Source: Sphingobacteriaceae bacterium UBA2059 (GTDB lineage: Bacteria > Bacteroidota > Bacteroidia > Sphingobacteriales > Sphingobacteriaceae). Taken from it: 6,366 bases of DNA. Positions 1 through 6,366 of the stretch are shown here, piece by piece. The stretch spans positions 1,092-7,457 of the forward strand of contig DDAL01000027.1 in NCBI GenBank assembly GCA_002332615.1, read 5' to 3'. Every line of letters starts with the position of its first letter. Position 1 is the stretch's first letter. Under the pieces are notes generated by a model. The model made no database searches. It had not been told where the DNA came from and saw only the letters and a list, made by a program, of their open reading frames with translations. The position numbers and the translations under genes were made by a program.

Positions 1-2823
1 GGCAAACAGATTTCTCTTATAAAAGAAAACGCACAGTTTTATCAGGCCGTTTGCGCGCTGGAGCTGGGCAATAGCAATGCAGAAGCTTTGTTATTTAGAT
101 TTATCGAGGCCTACCCCACTAGTGCTAAGTCCAAATCCGCCTACTTACAGGTTGGTAAATCTTACTATAACCGCGAAAACTATGCTAAAGCCATTGAATG
201 GTTTACCAAAACTACAGCCAGTGGTCTTAGCGGAAAAGATAATGATGAATATAAGTTCAAGCTTGGTTACTCCTACTTCGCGACTAAGCAGTATGACAAA
301 GCCTTGCCTTATTTCACTTCCTTGAAAGAATCTAATAATGCTTACAAGGAATCTGCCATATATTACTATGCTTATTTAAGCTATCTGGATGCTGACTATA
401 AAACAGCTTTGAAAGAATTTGAGCGTCTTAAGAACTCGAACTTGTATAAATCAAGTTATCCATACTATATATCTGCTTTGTATTTTCTGGATAAACGCTA
501 CGACGATGTACTTTCATATACCATTCCGGCAATAAACGATATTGATGCAAAATACAAGGCAGAGATGTATCGTATTGTTGCCGCCACTTATTTTGCCCGC
601 TCTGACTACAGTACTTCGCTAAACTATTACAAGAAATTTCAAGAGCTAGATAAGGGCGAAACGCAAAACAACCAGGATAATTACCAGATTGGGTATATTT
701 ATATACAATCTGGCCAGACTGACAAAGCAATACAGGAACTTGAAAAGATGTCATCCCCTGATATGCATTACCAGGCAGGTATGGTTATGCTTGGTAAGGC
801 TTTCATAAAAACCGGCAATAAGCAATCTGCCCGCAACGCTTTTTTCAGAGCTTCGAGGCTGGATTTTGATCAGTCGCTTAAGGAAGAGGGGCTGTTAAAC
901 TATGCCAAGCTTTCTTACGATCTGGAATTCTATACGGTTGCGTTGGATGCTGTTCAACAGTTTCTTAAGTCGTACCCTGCTTCTGCGAGAGTAAACGAAG
1001 GCAAAACGCTTCTTGGTCAGGTTCTGCTGTCAACTAAAAACTATAAAGAGGCTGTAAATATTTTAGAGACCATTCCTGATAAGAACGAAGATACAAGGAG
1101 CGTGTATCAAAAAGTGACGTATTACCGGGGATTAGAGTTTTATAATGAGAGAGCATTCGAAAACAGTATCTCTATGTTTATGCGTTCGCAGCGTAATCCT
1201 ATTGATAAGGAGCTTGAGTCTCTTGCAACATACTGGCTGGCGGAAGCGATGTTTGAAGTCAGGAAATACGGAGAATCTGTTGCTCAGTTTGAGAAGTTCT
1301 TGTCTTTACCGGCATCTAAAAAAACGGATGTGTATAATTTTGCCAATTATGCTCTGGGTTATTCGGCATTTCAAAATGAAAGCTACAGCAAAGCTGCAAA
1401 CTACTTTTCGCGCTTCTTAAGCGGGACCGAAAAAGACAAGAATACTATACAGGATGCCACCCTCCGACTAGCAGATTCGTACTTTGTAATGAAAAATTAT
1501 GGAGCAGCAATGCAGCACTATAATACTGTAATCGCTTCTCAAAGAGAAGGTGCTGACTATGCCTTATTTCAAAAAGGCATGATACAAGGCCTTCAGGGAG
1601 CTCCTGATGCGAAAATAGCTACCCACCAGGCTTTGCTTGAGCGTTTTCCTTCATCGAACTATGCTGATGATGCAGGTTTTGAAATGGCCTATACTTACTT
1701 CATAAAAGGCGAGAATGATCGCTCGAAAACCGATCTTGAACGGCTAATTCAAAAATATCCCCGAAGCAGCTATGTGCCTCGGGCACTCGTAACAATAGGC
1801 CTGGTACAGTATAATCAAAACAATGACGATGAAGCTTTGGCAACTTTCCAGCGGGTGGTTAAAGACTATTCAACCACTGATGAGGCTAAACTTGCACTGG
1901 AGTCTATTAAGAACATCTATCTTGATAAGGGCGATGCTCAAGGGTTCCTGGGTTATGCCAATACCACCAGCATTGGTAACCTTTCTACTTCGGAGCAAGA
2001 TAACTTTACGTTTCAAACGGCCAACTCTCTCTTTTTAAGAGGACAATATCAGGCTGCCTTTGATGCTATAAATGCTTACTTTGATAAATTTCAGAAACCT
2101 ATTCATGACAAGCATGCTAAATTTATAAGAGCCGAAAGCCTTGTAAAACTAGGCAGACCTGATGAGGCAATTCCGGACTATACCTTTATTTTAAATGACT
2201 GGACCAGCGAATACACCGAGCGAGCACTGATAAGTATATCAAAGCTTCATCTTAATCAGAAGAAATACAATGAGGCGGTTGTCTATCTTAAGAAGCTTGA
2301 GCTGAACTCCGAATATAAAGCTAATTATGGTTTTGCAGTTAATAACCTCATTGAAGCTTATAGCAGTATGGGTATGCCGGATGATGTGCTTAAGTATTCG
2401 AAGATTATCAATGAGTTTAACCGCTCATCCGAAGAGGATAAAAACCGGGCCAGCTTGTATGCTGGAAAAGCTTATATGCAAAAAGGCGATACCACTACTG
2501 CTTTTAAAGAGCTGAGTGCGGTTGCGGGCAAAACTACTACGGTTGTTGGCGCCGAGGCTAAGTACAATGTAGGGTTTATACAGTATAAGCAGGGTAATTA
2601 TAAGGCTTCTCAGAAAACCCTTTTCGACCTGGTGAAGAACATGGAATCACATGACTACTGGGTTGCTAAAGCTTACCTGTTACTGGCAGATAACTATGTT
2701 GCCCTTAAAGATACGTTTCAGGCTAAAAGTACCTTGCAAAGTGTGATTGACAATTACACAGGTAAGGATGATATATTGCCTGCTGCAAAAGCTAAGCTTC
2801 AGTTGTTGAACAAGAAGAAATAA
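1..2823 (+). CDS. Large TPR-repeat protein, 5'-truncated by window edge
   Basis: The reading frame is open from base 1 to the TAA at 2821-2823, giving 940 visible residues with the N-terminus missing, so any signal peptide lies outside the window. Nearly the whole protein consists of helix pairs of about 34-40 residues with the TPR pattern (small residue, aromatic, then 'Y..A...'). Examples are GKSYYNRENYAKAIEWF, GYSYFATKQYDKALPYF and QYKQGNYKASQKTLF. I count roughly 24 such units by eye. Several have the 'YP.S' loop typical of YbgF/BamD-like envelope TPRs (YPTSAKSKS, FPSSNYADD, YPRSSYVPR). A stretch around residues 635-668 breaks the periodicity. TPR arrays are protein-binding scaffolds. No catalytic domain is visible, and the basic C-terminus ends in LLNKKK. 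The next gene begins after 4 bases, so the two are probably co-translated. Export to the periplasm or outer membrane is inferred from context. The partner is unknown. Confidence 0.93.
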   Translation, partial: GKQISLIKENAQFYQAVCALELGNSNAEALLFRFIEAYPTSAKSKSAYLQVGKSYYNRENYAKAIEWFTKTTASGLSGKDNDEYKFKLGYSYFATKQYDKALPYFTSLKESNNAYKESAIYYYAYLSYLDADYKTALKEFERLKNSNLYKSSYPYYISALYFLDKRYDDVLSYTIPAINDIDAKYKAEMYRIVAATYFARSDYSTSLNYYKKFQELDKGETQNNQDNYQIGYIYIQSGQTDKAIQELEKMSSPDMHYQAGMVMLGKAFIKTGNKQSARNAFFRASRLDFDQSLKEEGLLNYAKLSYDLEFYTVALDAVQQFLKSYPASARVNEGKTLLGQVLLSTKNYKEAVNILETIPDKNEDTRSVYQKVTYYRGLEFYNERAFENSISMFMRSQRNPIDKELESLATYWLAEAMFEVRKYGESVAQFEKFLSLPASKKTDVYNFANYALGYSAFQNESYSKAANYFSRFLSGTEKDKNTIQDATLRLADSYFVMKNYGAAMQHYNTVIASQREGADYALFQKGMIQGLQGAPDAKIATHQALLERFPSSNYADDAGFEMAYTYFIKGENDRSKTDLERLIQKYPRSSYVPRALVTIGLVQYNQNNDDEALATFQRVVKDYSTTDEAKLALESIKNIYLDKGDAQGFLGYANTTSIGNLSTSEQDNFTFQTANSLFLRGQYQAAFDAINAYFDKFQKPIHDKHAKFIRAESLVKLGRPDEAIPDYTFILNDWTSEYTERALISISKLHLNQKKYNEAVVYLKKLELNSEYKANYGFAVNNLIEAYSSMGMPDDVLKYSKIINEFNRSSEEDKNRASLYAGKAYMQKGDTTTAFKELSAVAGKTTTVVGAEAKYNVGFIQYKQGNYKASQKTLFDLVKNMESHDYWVAKAYLLLADNYVALKDTFQAKSTLQSVIDNYTGKDDILPAAKAKLQLLNKKK

Positions 2824-2827
2824 TCCA

Positions 2828-4486
2828 ATGAAATTGAACTCCCTATTATTTAGATTTACTGCTTGTGCCCTGTTATATCCTTTAGGCATCTCTGCTCAGG
2901 AAAAACCGGATACAAAAAAGCCCGAAGGTTCTTTAACTGAGGAAATTGTTGTTGAGCGTCCTTACAAGCCTGTACTTGCCGATGCTTCGAAAATACGTCG
3001 GAGCCCGGACCTAAGTACTTCCAAGAATTATAAAACAGAACTAAAATATGCTTTGTCTGATAAACGCTTAGACCTAAACAGCGAAATCAAGCAGCTACAG
3101 GCTCAAAAGGCTGTTGAAGACGCCTTGAAGGCGCTTAAAAACAATTATATTAAAGCGGGCTTTGGCAATTTTAAAACAGCGCTTGGCGAAATATATATTA
3201 ACAATGGTCCCGATGAGGGTTTGCAGCTGGGCGCTTTTGCAAAGCATCTGAGCCTTTCTGGTGATCTGGAAAAACAAAAGTTTTCTCATCAGCAGGCTGC
3301 TGTATTTGGTAAAAGCATTCTAGATCAGACCACTCTTAATGGCGCTATTGGCTTTGACAAATATTCAACCTTCTTGTATGGTCAGAACCCTGCTACCAAG
3401 CTGCCGTTCACAGCTGATCCTTCTAAAAAGTGGTTTAGCACGGTCAGTTTGATGGGAGAAATTTTAAAAAATCCTTCAACTTCAGAAGATGAGCTTGATT
3501 ACGCGCTTAAAGCAGATATCTATGCGCTTTCTGATAACTATGACGGCAAAGAGCGGTCACTTGTATTAAGCGGCCTGGCAAATAAAAAGTGGAATATTTT
3601 TAATATTGGCCTGGACGCCTCTTTAGAGTTAATCAAGACGAAAGATTCTGCAACCACATTTAACAGTAATTCTTTTAAAGCCAGTCCTTACATCAAGCTA
3701 CAGGATAAGAACTATATGATCTCTGCAGGAGTAAACCTCACCCAAGACTTTGGTACGGAATCTAAATTTCATTTGTTTCCTTCAATAGCGGCAGAAGTGG
3801 CCATAGTTCCTGAAAATGCAAGCTTATTTGCCGGTTATACAGGCAACTCCTATGCTACAACTCTGAAGGACTTGTCTGAAAAGAATCCATTTTTACATGA
3901 ACGTGTTGAGATCAAAAGCATGACAGAGGACATGAATGCTTATGGAGGTATTAAGGGAAATGCAGGCTCGGCTTTTGGATATAAAGCCAGTATTACATTT
4001 AAGAAATTAAAGGATATGCCTTTATTTCTGAATAACAGGCTAAATCCTGAAAGTTTCGATATTGTTTATGATGATATCAAAATGCATACGTTGAGTGGTG
4101 AGGTAGATATTCAGGTATCTGAAGTACTTAACGTTGGTGGAAAACTGGAACTCAATGGATACAAGACAACTAAGGAGGAAAAGCCTTGGCATATGCCAGA
4201 CATGCGGCTGGTGTCCACAGCGAAGGTTAACATCATCAGACAGCTTAATATCAATGCGGAGCTTATTTATAATGGGCAATCATTTTCACAAGGTATTGCT
4301 CCTGACTTTAATATAGTAAAACTAAAGTCTTATATGACGTTGAGCACAGGTGTAGATTACACTTATAAGGACAAAGTTGGTGCATTTCTGAAGGTAAACA
4401 ATATTTTTGGAAATGAATACCAACGCTACCTTTATTACCCGCAGGTAGGTTTGAATGTAGTTGGAGGTCTCACTTTTTCCTTTTAG
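2828..4486 (+). CDS. TonB-receptor-like outer-membrane beta-barrel protein, plug not evident
   Basis: 552 residues, starting at ATG 2828 after an A-rich leader and 4 bases past the TPR stop. Residues 1-23 form a signal peptide (basic MKLN start, hydrophobic core, likely cut at ISA|Q). Cys13 lies inside the hydrophobic core and is not a lipobox. Residues 36-60 carry LTEEIVVERPYKP followed by VLADASKIRRSP. The first part resembles a TonB box. A charged helical stretch (about 70-107) follows. From about residue 110 to the end, alternating amphipathic strands with aromatic girdles fit a beta-barrel. The end, VNNIFGNEYQRYLYYP then GGLTFSF, is typical of TonB-dependent receptors, with the terminal Phe of a BAM-recognised strand. 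At 552 residues it is much shorter than usual receptors (about 650-1100), and no plug domain is apparent. It may be a structural or interaction partner of the neighbouring motor rather than a transporter. Its substrate is unknown. Confidence 0.88.
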   Translation: MKLNSLLFRFTACALLYPLGISAQEKPDTKKPEGSLTEEIVVERPYKPVLADASKIRRSPDLSTSKNYKTELKYALSDKRLDLNSEIKQLQAQKAVEDALKALKNNYIKAGFGNFKTALGEIYINNGPDEGLQLGAFAKHLSLSGDLEKQKFSHQQAAVFGKSILDQTTLNGAIGFDKYSTFLYGQNPATKLPFTADPSKKWFSTVSLMGEILKNPSTSEDELDYALKADIYALSDNYDGKERSLVLSGLANKKWNIFNIGLDASLELIKTKDSATTFNSNSFKASPYIKLQDKNYMISAGVNLTQDFGTESKFHLFPSIAAEVAIVPENASLFAGYTGNSYATTLKDLSEKNPFLHERVEIKSMTEDMNAYGGIKGNAGSAFGYKASITFKKLKDMPLFLNNRLNPESFDIVYDDIKMHTLSGEVDIQVSEVLNVGGKLELNGYKTTKEEKPWHMPDMRLVSTAKVNIIRQLNINAELIYNGQSFSQGIAPDFNIVKLKSYMTLSTGVDYTYKDKVGAFLKVNNIFGNEYQRYLYYPQVGLNVVGGLTFSF

Positions 4487-4498
4487 TATCGCGCACAG

Positions 4499-5440
4499 AT
4501 GAATATTGCTCAACATGTACTTGAGTTGCTAAAGGAACATAAAGAGATTGCTCTTGGTGGCACAGGCGTATTTTTCAACGTCTTCTCTTCTGCATCCAGG
4601 GATTCGAACGGCATATTCCTGCCCCCCACTTCTTATATAGATTTCAGAGCAGAAGATACATCAGACGTTGTACTGCTTAACTACATCAGCAATGTTGAGA
4701 ATGTCGATCAGGGCACTGCACGCCAGTTAATTGATCGTTACAGTGCCTCTATACAAAATTCTTTAATTAACACCGGCAGCGCTGACATCAGACCTCTAGG
4801 CATACTAAAGGCTGATGCCGAATCCTACAGGCTTATGGATAACGCATCTGATAACAGGTATTTCGGCCTTGAGCCACTCCGGGACTTGGCGTTCGTGCCG
4901 GTTAAAGAGCCTGCAATAGCTGATGTGGTTGCAGGGGATGAAGTTAACTATGAACCTGTTGTAAGGGGAAGATTGCCGTGGACTATTATTGTAACGGCTC
5001 TATTTATTATTATAAGTCTGGCTTACTTTCTTTACCCGCACCTGTTTGATCTAAAGTCTGACAGGCCCATACAGGTTGTACATGAGTCCAAAACGGTAGC
5101 AGCTGCTCCCGTTGCGAGCATAGATACTTCAGGCTCCGATACTTCAGGGGTAGTTACTGCCGTTAATGAAGTGTCTGTTGATACGGCTCCCAGTGCTTCT
5201 GAAGTATCCTATGAAGTTATTGTAGCTTCTTTCAGGTCTGAAACCGAAGCAAATAGCTATTTGGCTATCCTTAAACAAAAAGGTAAGCCGGCTAAAGTCA
5301 TTGCAAACAACAGGAAAACAAGCTTTAAGGTAAGCCTTGGTTCGTATAAGAACTATGATAAGGCCAATGAAGCTAAAAGAATCGTTCAACAAAGCTTCAA
5401 TAAAGAAGCGTGGATTTTAACAGTTAACAATAAAAAATAA
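4499..5440 (+). CDS. HU/CCDC81-like and SPOR domain membrane protein
   Basis: 313 residues from ATG 4499, 12 bases after the barrel gene. No Shine-Dalgarno is visible, but the N-terminus fits the start of the first domain. Residues 1-65 look like the bacterial CCDC81-type HU domain: helix LELLKEH, a Gly-rich turn ALGGTGVFFNV, then FLPPTSYIDF. Residues 70-135 fit the second HU-like domain (helices RQLIDRYSASIQNSL, strand pair IRPLGILKADAESYRL). Residues 160-180 (WTIIVTALFIIISLAYFLY) form one transmembrane helix. The arginines before it predict the N-terminus in the cytoplasm. Residues 181-235 are a Ser/Thr/Asp/Val-rich linker. Residues 236-311 are a SPOR domain (YEVIVASF, FKVSLGSY, AWILTV), a fold that binds peptidoglycan stripped of stem peptides, as found at division septa. 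The layout recalls FtsN with HU domains in place of its short cytoplasmic tail. DNA binding by the HU part is a family-level suggestion, not shown here. Confidence 0.87.
   Translation: MNIAQHVLELLKEHKEIALGGTGVFFNVFSSASRDSNGIFLPPTSYIDFRAEDTSDVVLLNYISNVENVDQGTARQLIDRYSASIQNSLINTGSADIRPLGILKADAESYRLMDNASDNRYFGLEPLRDLAFVPVKEPAIADVVAGDEVNYEPVVRGRLPWTIIVTALFIIISLAYFLYPHLFDLKSDRPIQVVHESKTVAAAPVASIDTSGSDTSGVVTAVNEVSVDTAPSASEVSYEVIVASFRSETEANSYLAILKQKGKPAKVIANNRKTSFKVSLGSYKNYDKANEAKRIVQQSFNKEAWILTVNNKK
5123..5148 (+). repeat. Short in-frame direct repeat in the SPOR-protein linker
   Basis: GATACTTCAGG occurs at 5123-5133 and again at 5138-5148, a 15-base period. It encodes DTSG twice (DTSGSDTSG) in the periplasmic linker between the membrane helix and the SPOR domain. 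An in-frame 15-base unit could gain or lose copies by slippage without breaking the gene. With only two copies this is a minor feature. Confidence 0.6.
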
Positions 5441-5451
5441 ATTAATATACA

Positions 5452-6156
5452 ATGTTTTTATTACAAGTAGATTCGTTCAATACAGCTGCACAGGATACGC
5501 TGACAAGTGCTGTAGTAGAAAGCGCACAGCAAGCTCAGGAGTTACGTTTTTTTGATCTGTTACTTAAGGGTGGCTGGGTTATGATTCCGTTGGCCATACT
5601 GGCTTTTTTAGGTTTGGTGATCTTCATTGAACGATACATAACTATCAGAAAAGCAAGCAGGAATCAAGGCAGCTTTATGCCTCAGATAAAACAGAGCATC
5701 CTGTCTGGCAATCTTGATTCTGCAGTTAACTTGTGCCGGAGCACAAATACTCCTTTAAGTCGTATGCTTCAAAAAGGATTGTTGCGTATTGGAAGGCCCA
5801 TTAAGGATATTGAAGGTGCAATAGAGAACGTTGGCAAACTGGAGGTTTCCAAGCTTGAAAAGAATATCAGTATATTAGGTATTGTAGCTGGTATAGCGCC
5901 TATGCTGGGTTTTGTTGGAACGATATCGGGCGTTATCAGGATATTTTACAACATCTCCTTATCTGACAATATCAGTATAGGTATAATTGCAGGTGGACTG
6001 TATGAGAAGATGATAACATCGGCTACTGGTTTAATGATTGGTATTCTTGCCTACGTGTGTTACCATGTTTTAAACATGATGGTTGACCGTGTGATACTGC
6101 GCATGGAAACAGAAGCGATTGAGTTTATTGATTTGCTTGAGGAGCCTGGCCGATAG
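5452..6156 (+). CDS. MotA/TolQ/ExbB-family proton channel subunit
   Basis: 234 residues from ATG 5452, 11 AT-rich bases after the SPOR gene. The leader is A-rich and lacks a Shine-Dalgarno. This is the inner-membrane channel subunit that, with an ExbD/TolR partner, turns proton flow into mechanical work on envelope proteins. Three membrane helices are visible: about 38-60 (GGWVMIPLAILAFLGLVIF), 141-166 and 187-211. The N-terminal 37 residues are hydrophilic, as in ExbB with its periplasmic N-terminus. Helix 2 carries the family signature APMLGFVGTISGVI with Thr157 at the conserved pore position. Helix 3 begins LYEKMITSATGL, where Glu185 aligns with the conserved ExbB Glu and Ser190 stands at the usual Thr position. 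Length matches TolQ/ExbB (230-244). TolQ cannot be separated from ExbB by eye, so no symbol is given. The adjacent ExbD-like gene supports the call. Confidence 0.95.
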   Translation: MFLLQVDSFNTAAQDTLTSAVVESAQQAQELRFFDLLLKGGWVMIPLAILAFLGLVIFIERYITIRKASRNQGSFMPQIKQSILSGNLDSAVNLCRSTNTPLSRMLQKGLLRIGRPIKDIEGAIENVGKLEVSKLEKNISILGIVAGIAPMLGFVGTISGVIRIFYNISLSDNISIGIIAGGLYEKMITSATGLMIGILAYVCYHVLNMMVDRVILRMETEAIEFIDLLEEPGR

Positions 6157-6201
6157 TGTATTGTTGCATAGCTGAGTAATTTAGCTTTAACTTATGTCTT
6201 A
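6157..6201 (+). other. 45-base spacer between channel and ExbD-like genes
   Basis: This is the longest gap in the operon. It has no convincing terminator: the only pairing is two AGCT copies, a 4-base stem with no T-run. There is no Shine-Dalgarno and no good Bacteroidota promoter. TAATTTAG near 6177 is one base off the -7 consensus TAnnTTTG, but no -33 element is correctly placed. A two-codon frame, ATG TCT TAA at 6194-6202, ends on the first base of the downstream ATG. Confidence 0.5.
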
Positions 6202-6366
6202 ATGAATTTAAGAAAAAGAAACCGACCCACTGCAGAAGTAAATACGTCTGCATTGAATGATATTATGTTCTTTTTGCTCCTGTTCTTTCTTATTGCATCA
6301 ACAGTTACGAACCCTAATGTTATTAAAATGCTGCTACCCAAATCAGATTCGGGGCAGTCGGTATCT
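6202..6366 (+). CDS. ExbD/TolR-family protein, 3'-truncated by window edge
   Basis: The 55 N-terminal residues are visible and the frame runs off the right edge. ATG 6202 is the only sensible start: going upstream in frame there is no ATG, GTG or TTG before the TAG at 6169. The product begins with a short basic cytoplasmic tail (MNLRKRNRP). The family hallmark EVNTSALNDIMFFLLLFFLIAST follows as residues 12-34, which is the single membrane helix. Asp20 in LNDIMF corresponds to the essential proton-carrying Asp of ExbD (Asp25) and TolR (Asp23). After the helix, NPNVIKMLLPKS matches the usual start of the periplasmic part. In this family two copies sit inside a pentamer of the ExbB/TolQ subunit, which is encoded 45 bases upstream. 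Full ExbD/TolR proteins have about 130-150 residues, so most of the periplasmic domain lies outside the window. Confidence 0.93.
   Translation, partial: MNLRKRNRPTAEVNTSALNDIMFFLLLFFLIASTVTNPNVIKMLLPKSDSGQSVS

Noticed and set aside
88..90. TTG at 88 as the start of the TPR gene
   Set aside because: The same frame is open back to base 1 and encodes TPR-like sequence there (FYQAVCALELGNSNAEALL), so the true start is upstream of the window.
428..754. Minus-strand open frame of 108 codons opposite the TPR gene
   Set aside because: It is fully embedded in a strongly coding plus-strand gene, its translation has no recognisable domain, and its composition looks like an antisense shadow. The shorter minus-strand frames at 2680-2889, 3095-3289, 4040-4279, 4322-4516 and 5144-5392 are rejected for the same reason.
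1..2823. Nucleotide-level repeats or CRISPR-like array in the TPR gene
   Set aside because: The periodicity is at protein level only. The DNA of successive units is diverged and no exact regularly spaced repeat is visible.
2846..2858. 13-base word TTATTTAGATTTA shared with 91-103
   Set aside because: Both copies encode LFRF within unrelated contexts in the same codon phase. There is no flanking similarity, so it is most likely coincidence rather than a recombination or integration site.
2864..2869. Cys13 of the barrel protein as a lipoprotein cysteine
   Set aside because: The preceding residues (RFTA) do not form a lipobox, and the hydrophobic core of the signal peptide continues after the Cys. 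A signal-peptidase-I site at ISA|Q fits better.
6157..6201. Terminator or internal promoter between the channel and ExbD-like genes
   Set aside because: The only inverted pairing is a 4-base AGCT stem without a T-tract, and the single -7-like word has a mismatch and no properly spaced -33 element.
5452..6366. Gliding-motility motor GldL/GldM as an alternative for the last two genes
   Set aside because: The first protein has three helices with the ExbB/TolQ pore signature, and the second has the ExbD Asp-in-helix signature. GldL has two membrane helices and GldM is a large multi-domain protein with a different N-terminus.

Overview
The window looks like a chromosomal segment from a member of the Bacteroidota, probably near Sphingobacteriaceae (Pedobacter/Mucilaginibacter type). 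The grounds are moderately AT-rich coding DNA, no Shine-Dalgarno motifs but some A-rich leaders, and protein architectures typical of that phylum: a very long TPR protein, a compact TonB-receptor-like barrel, and an HU-HU-TM-SPOR protein. The phylum call is fairly secure. The family call is an impression from sequence style.

Layout: five genes lie on the + strand with very short gaps, almost certainly one operon. (1) 1-2823 is the 3' part of a long TPR-repeat protein whose start lies upstream of the window. (2) 2828-4486 is a secreted outer-membrane beta-barrel protein that resembles a TonB-dependent receptor without a full plug. (3) 4499-5440 has two N-terminal HU/CCDC81-like domains, one membrane segment and a C-terminal SPOR domain. 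(4) 5452-6156 is a MotA/TolQ/ExbB-family proton-channel subunit. (5) 6202-6366 is the N-terminal 55 residues of an ExbD/TolR-family protein that runs off the right edge. The gaps are 4, 12, 11 and 45 bases. There are no RNA genes, mobile elements, CRISPR arrays or gene-free stretches above 50 bases, and the minus strand holds nothing credible.

Working model (inference): the operon encodes an envelope-spanning, proton-motive-force-driven assembly comparable to Tol-Pal or Ton. The ExbB/ExbD-like pair is the inner-membrane motor. The barrel protein sits in the outer membrane and carries a TonB-box-like motif just after its signal peptide. The TPR protein is a large periplasmic or outer-membrane-associated scaffold. 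The HU-TM-SPOR protein would connect the cytoplasm, possibly DNA, to septal peptidoglycan. The individual families are known. The unexplored part is their combination and what the motor drives. A TonB-like gene might be expected just downstream, outside the window.
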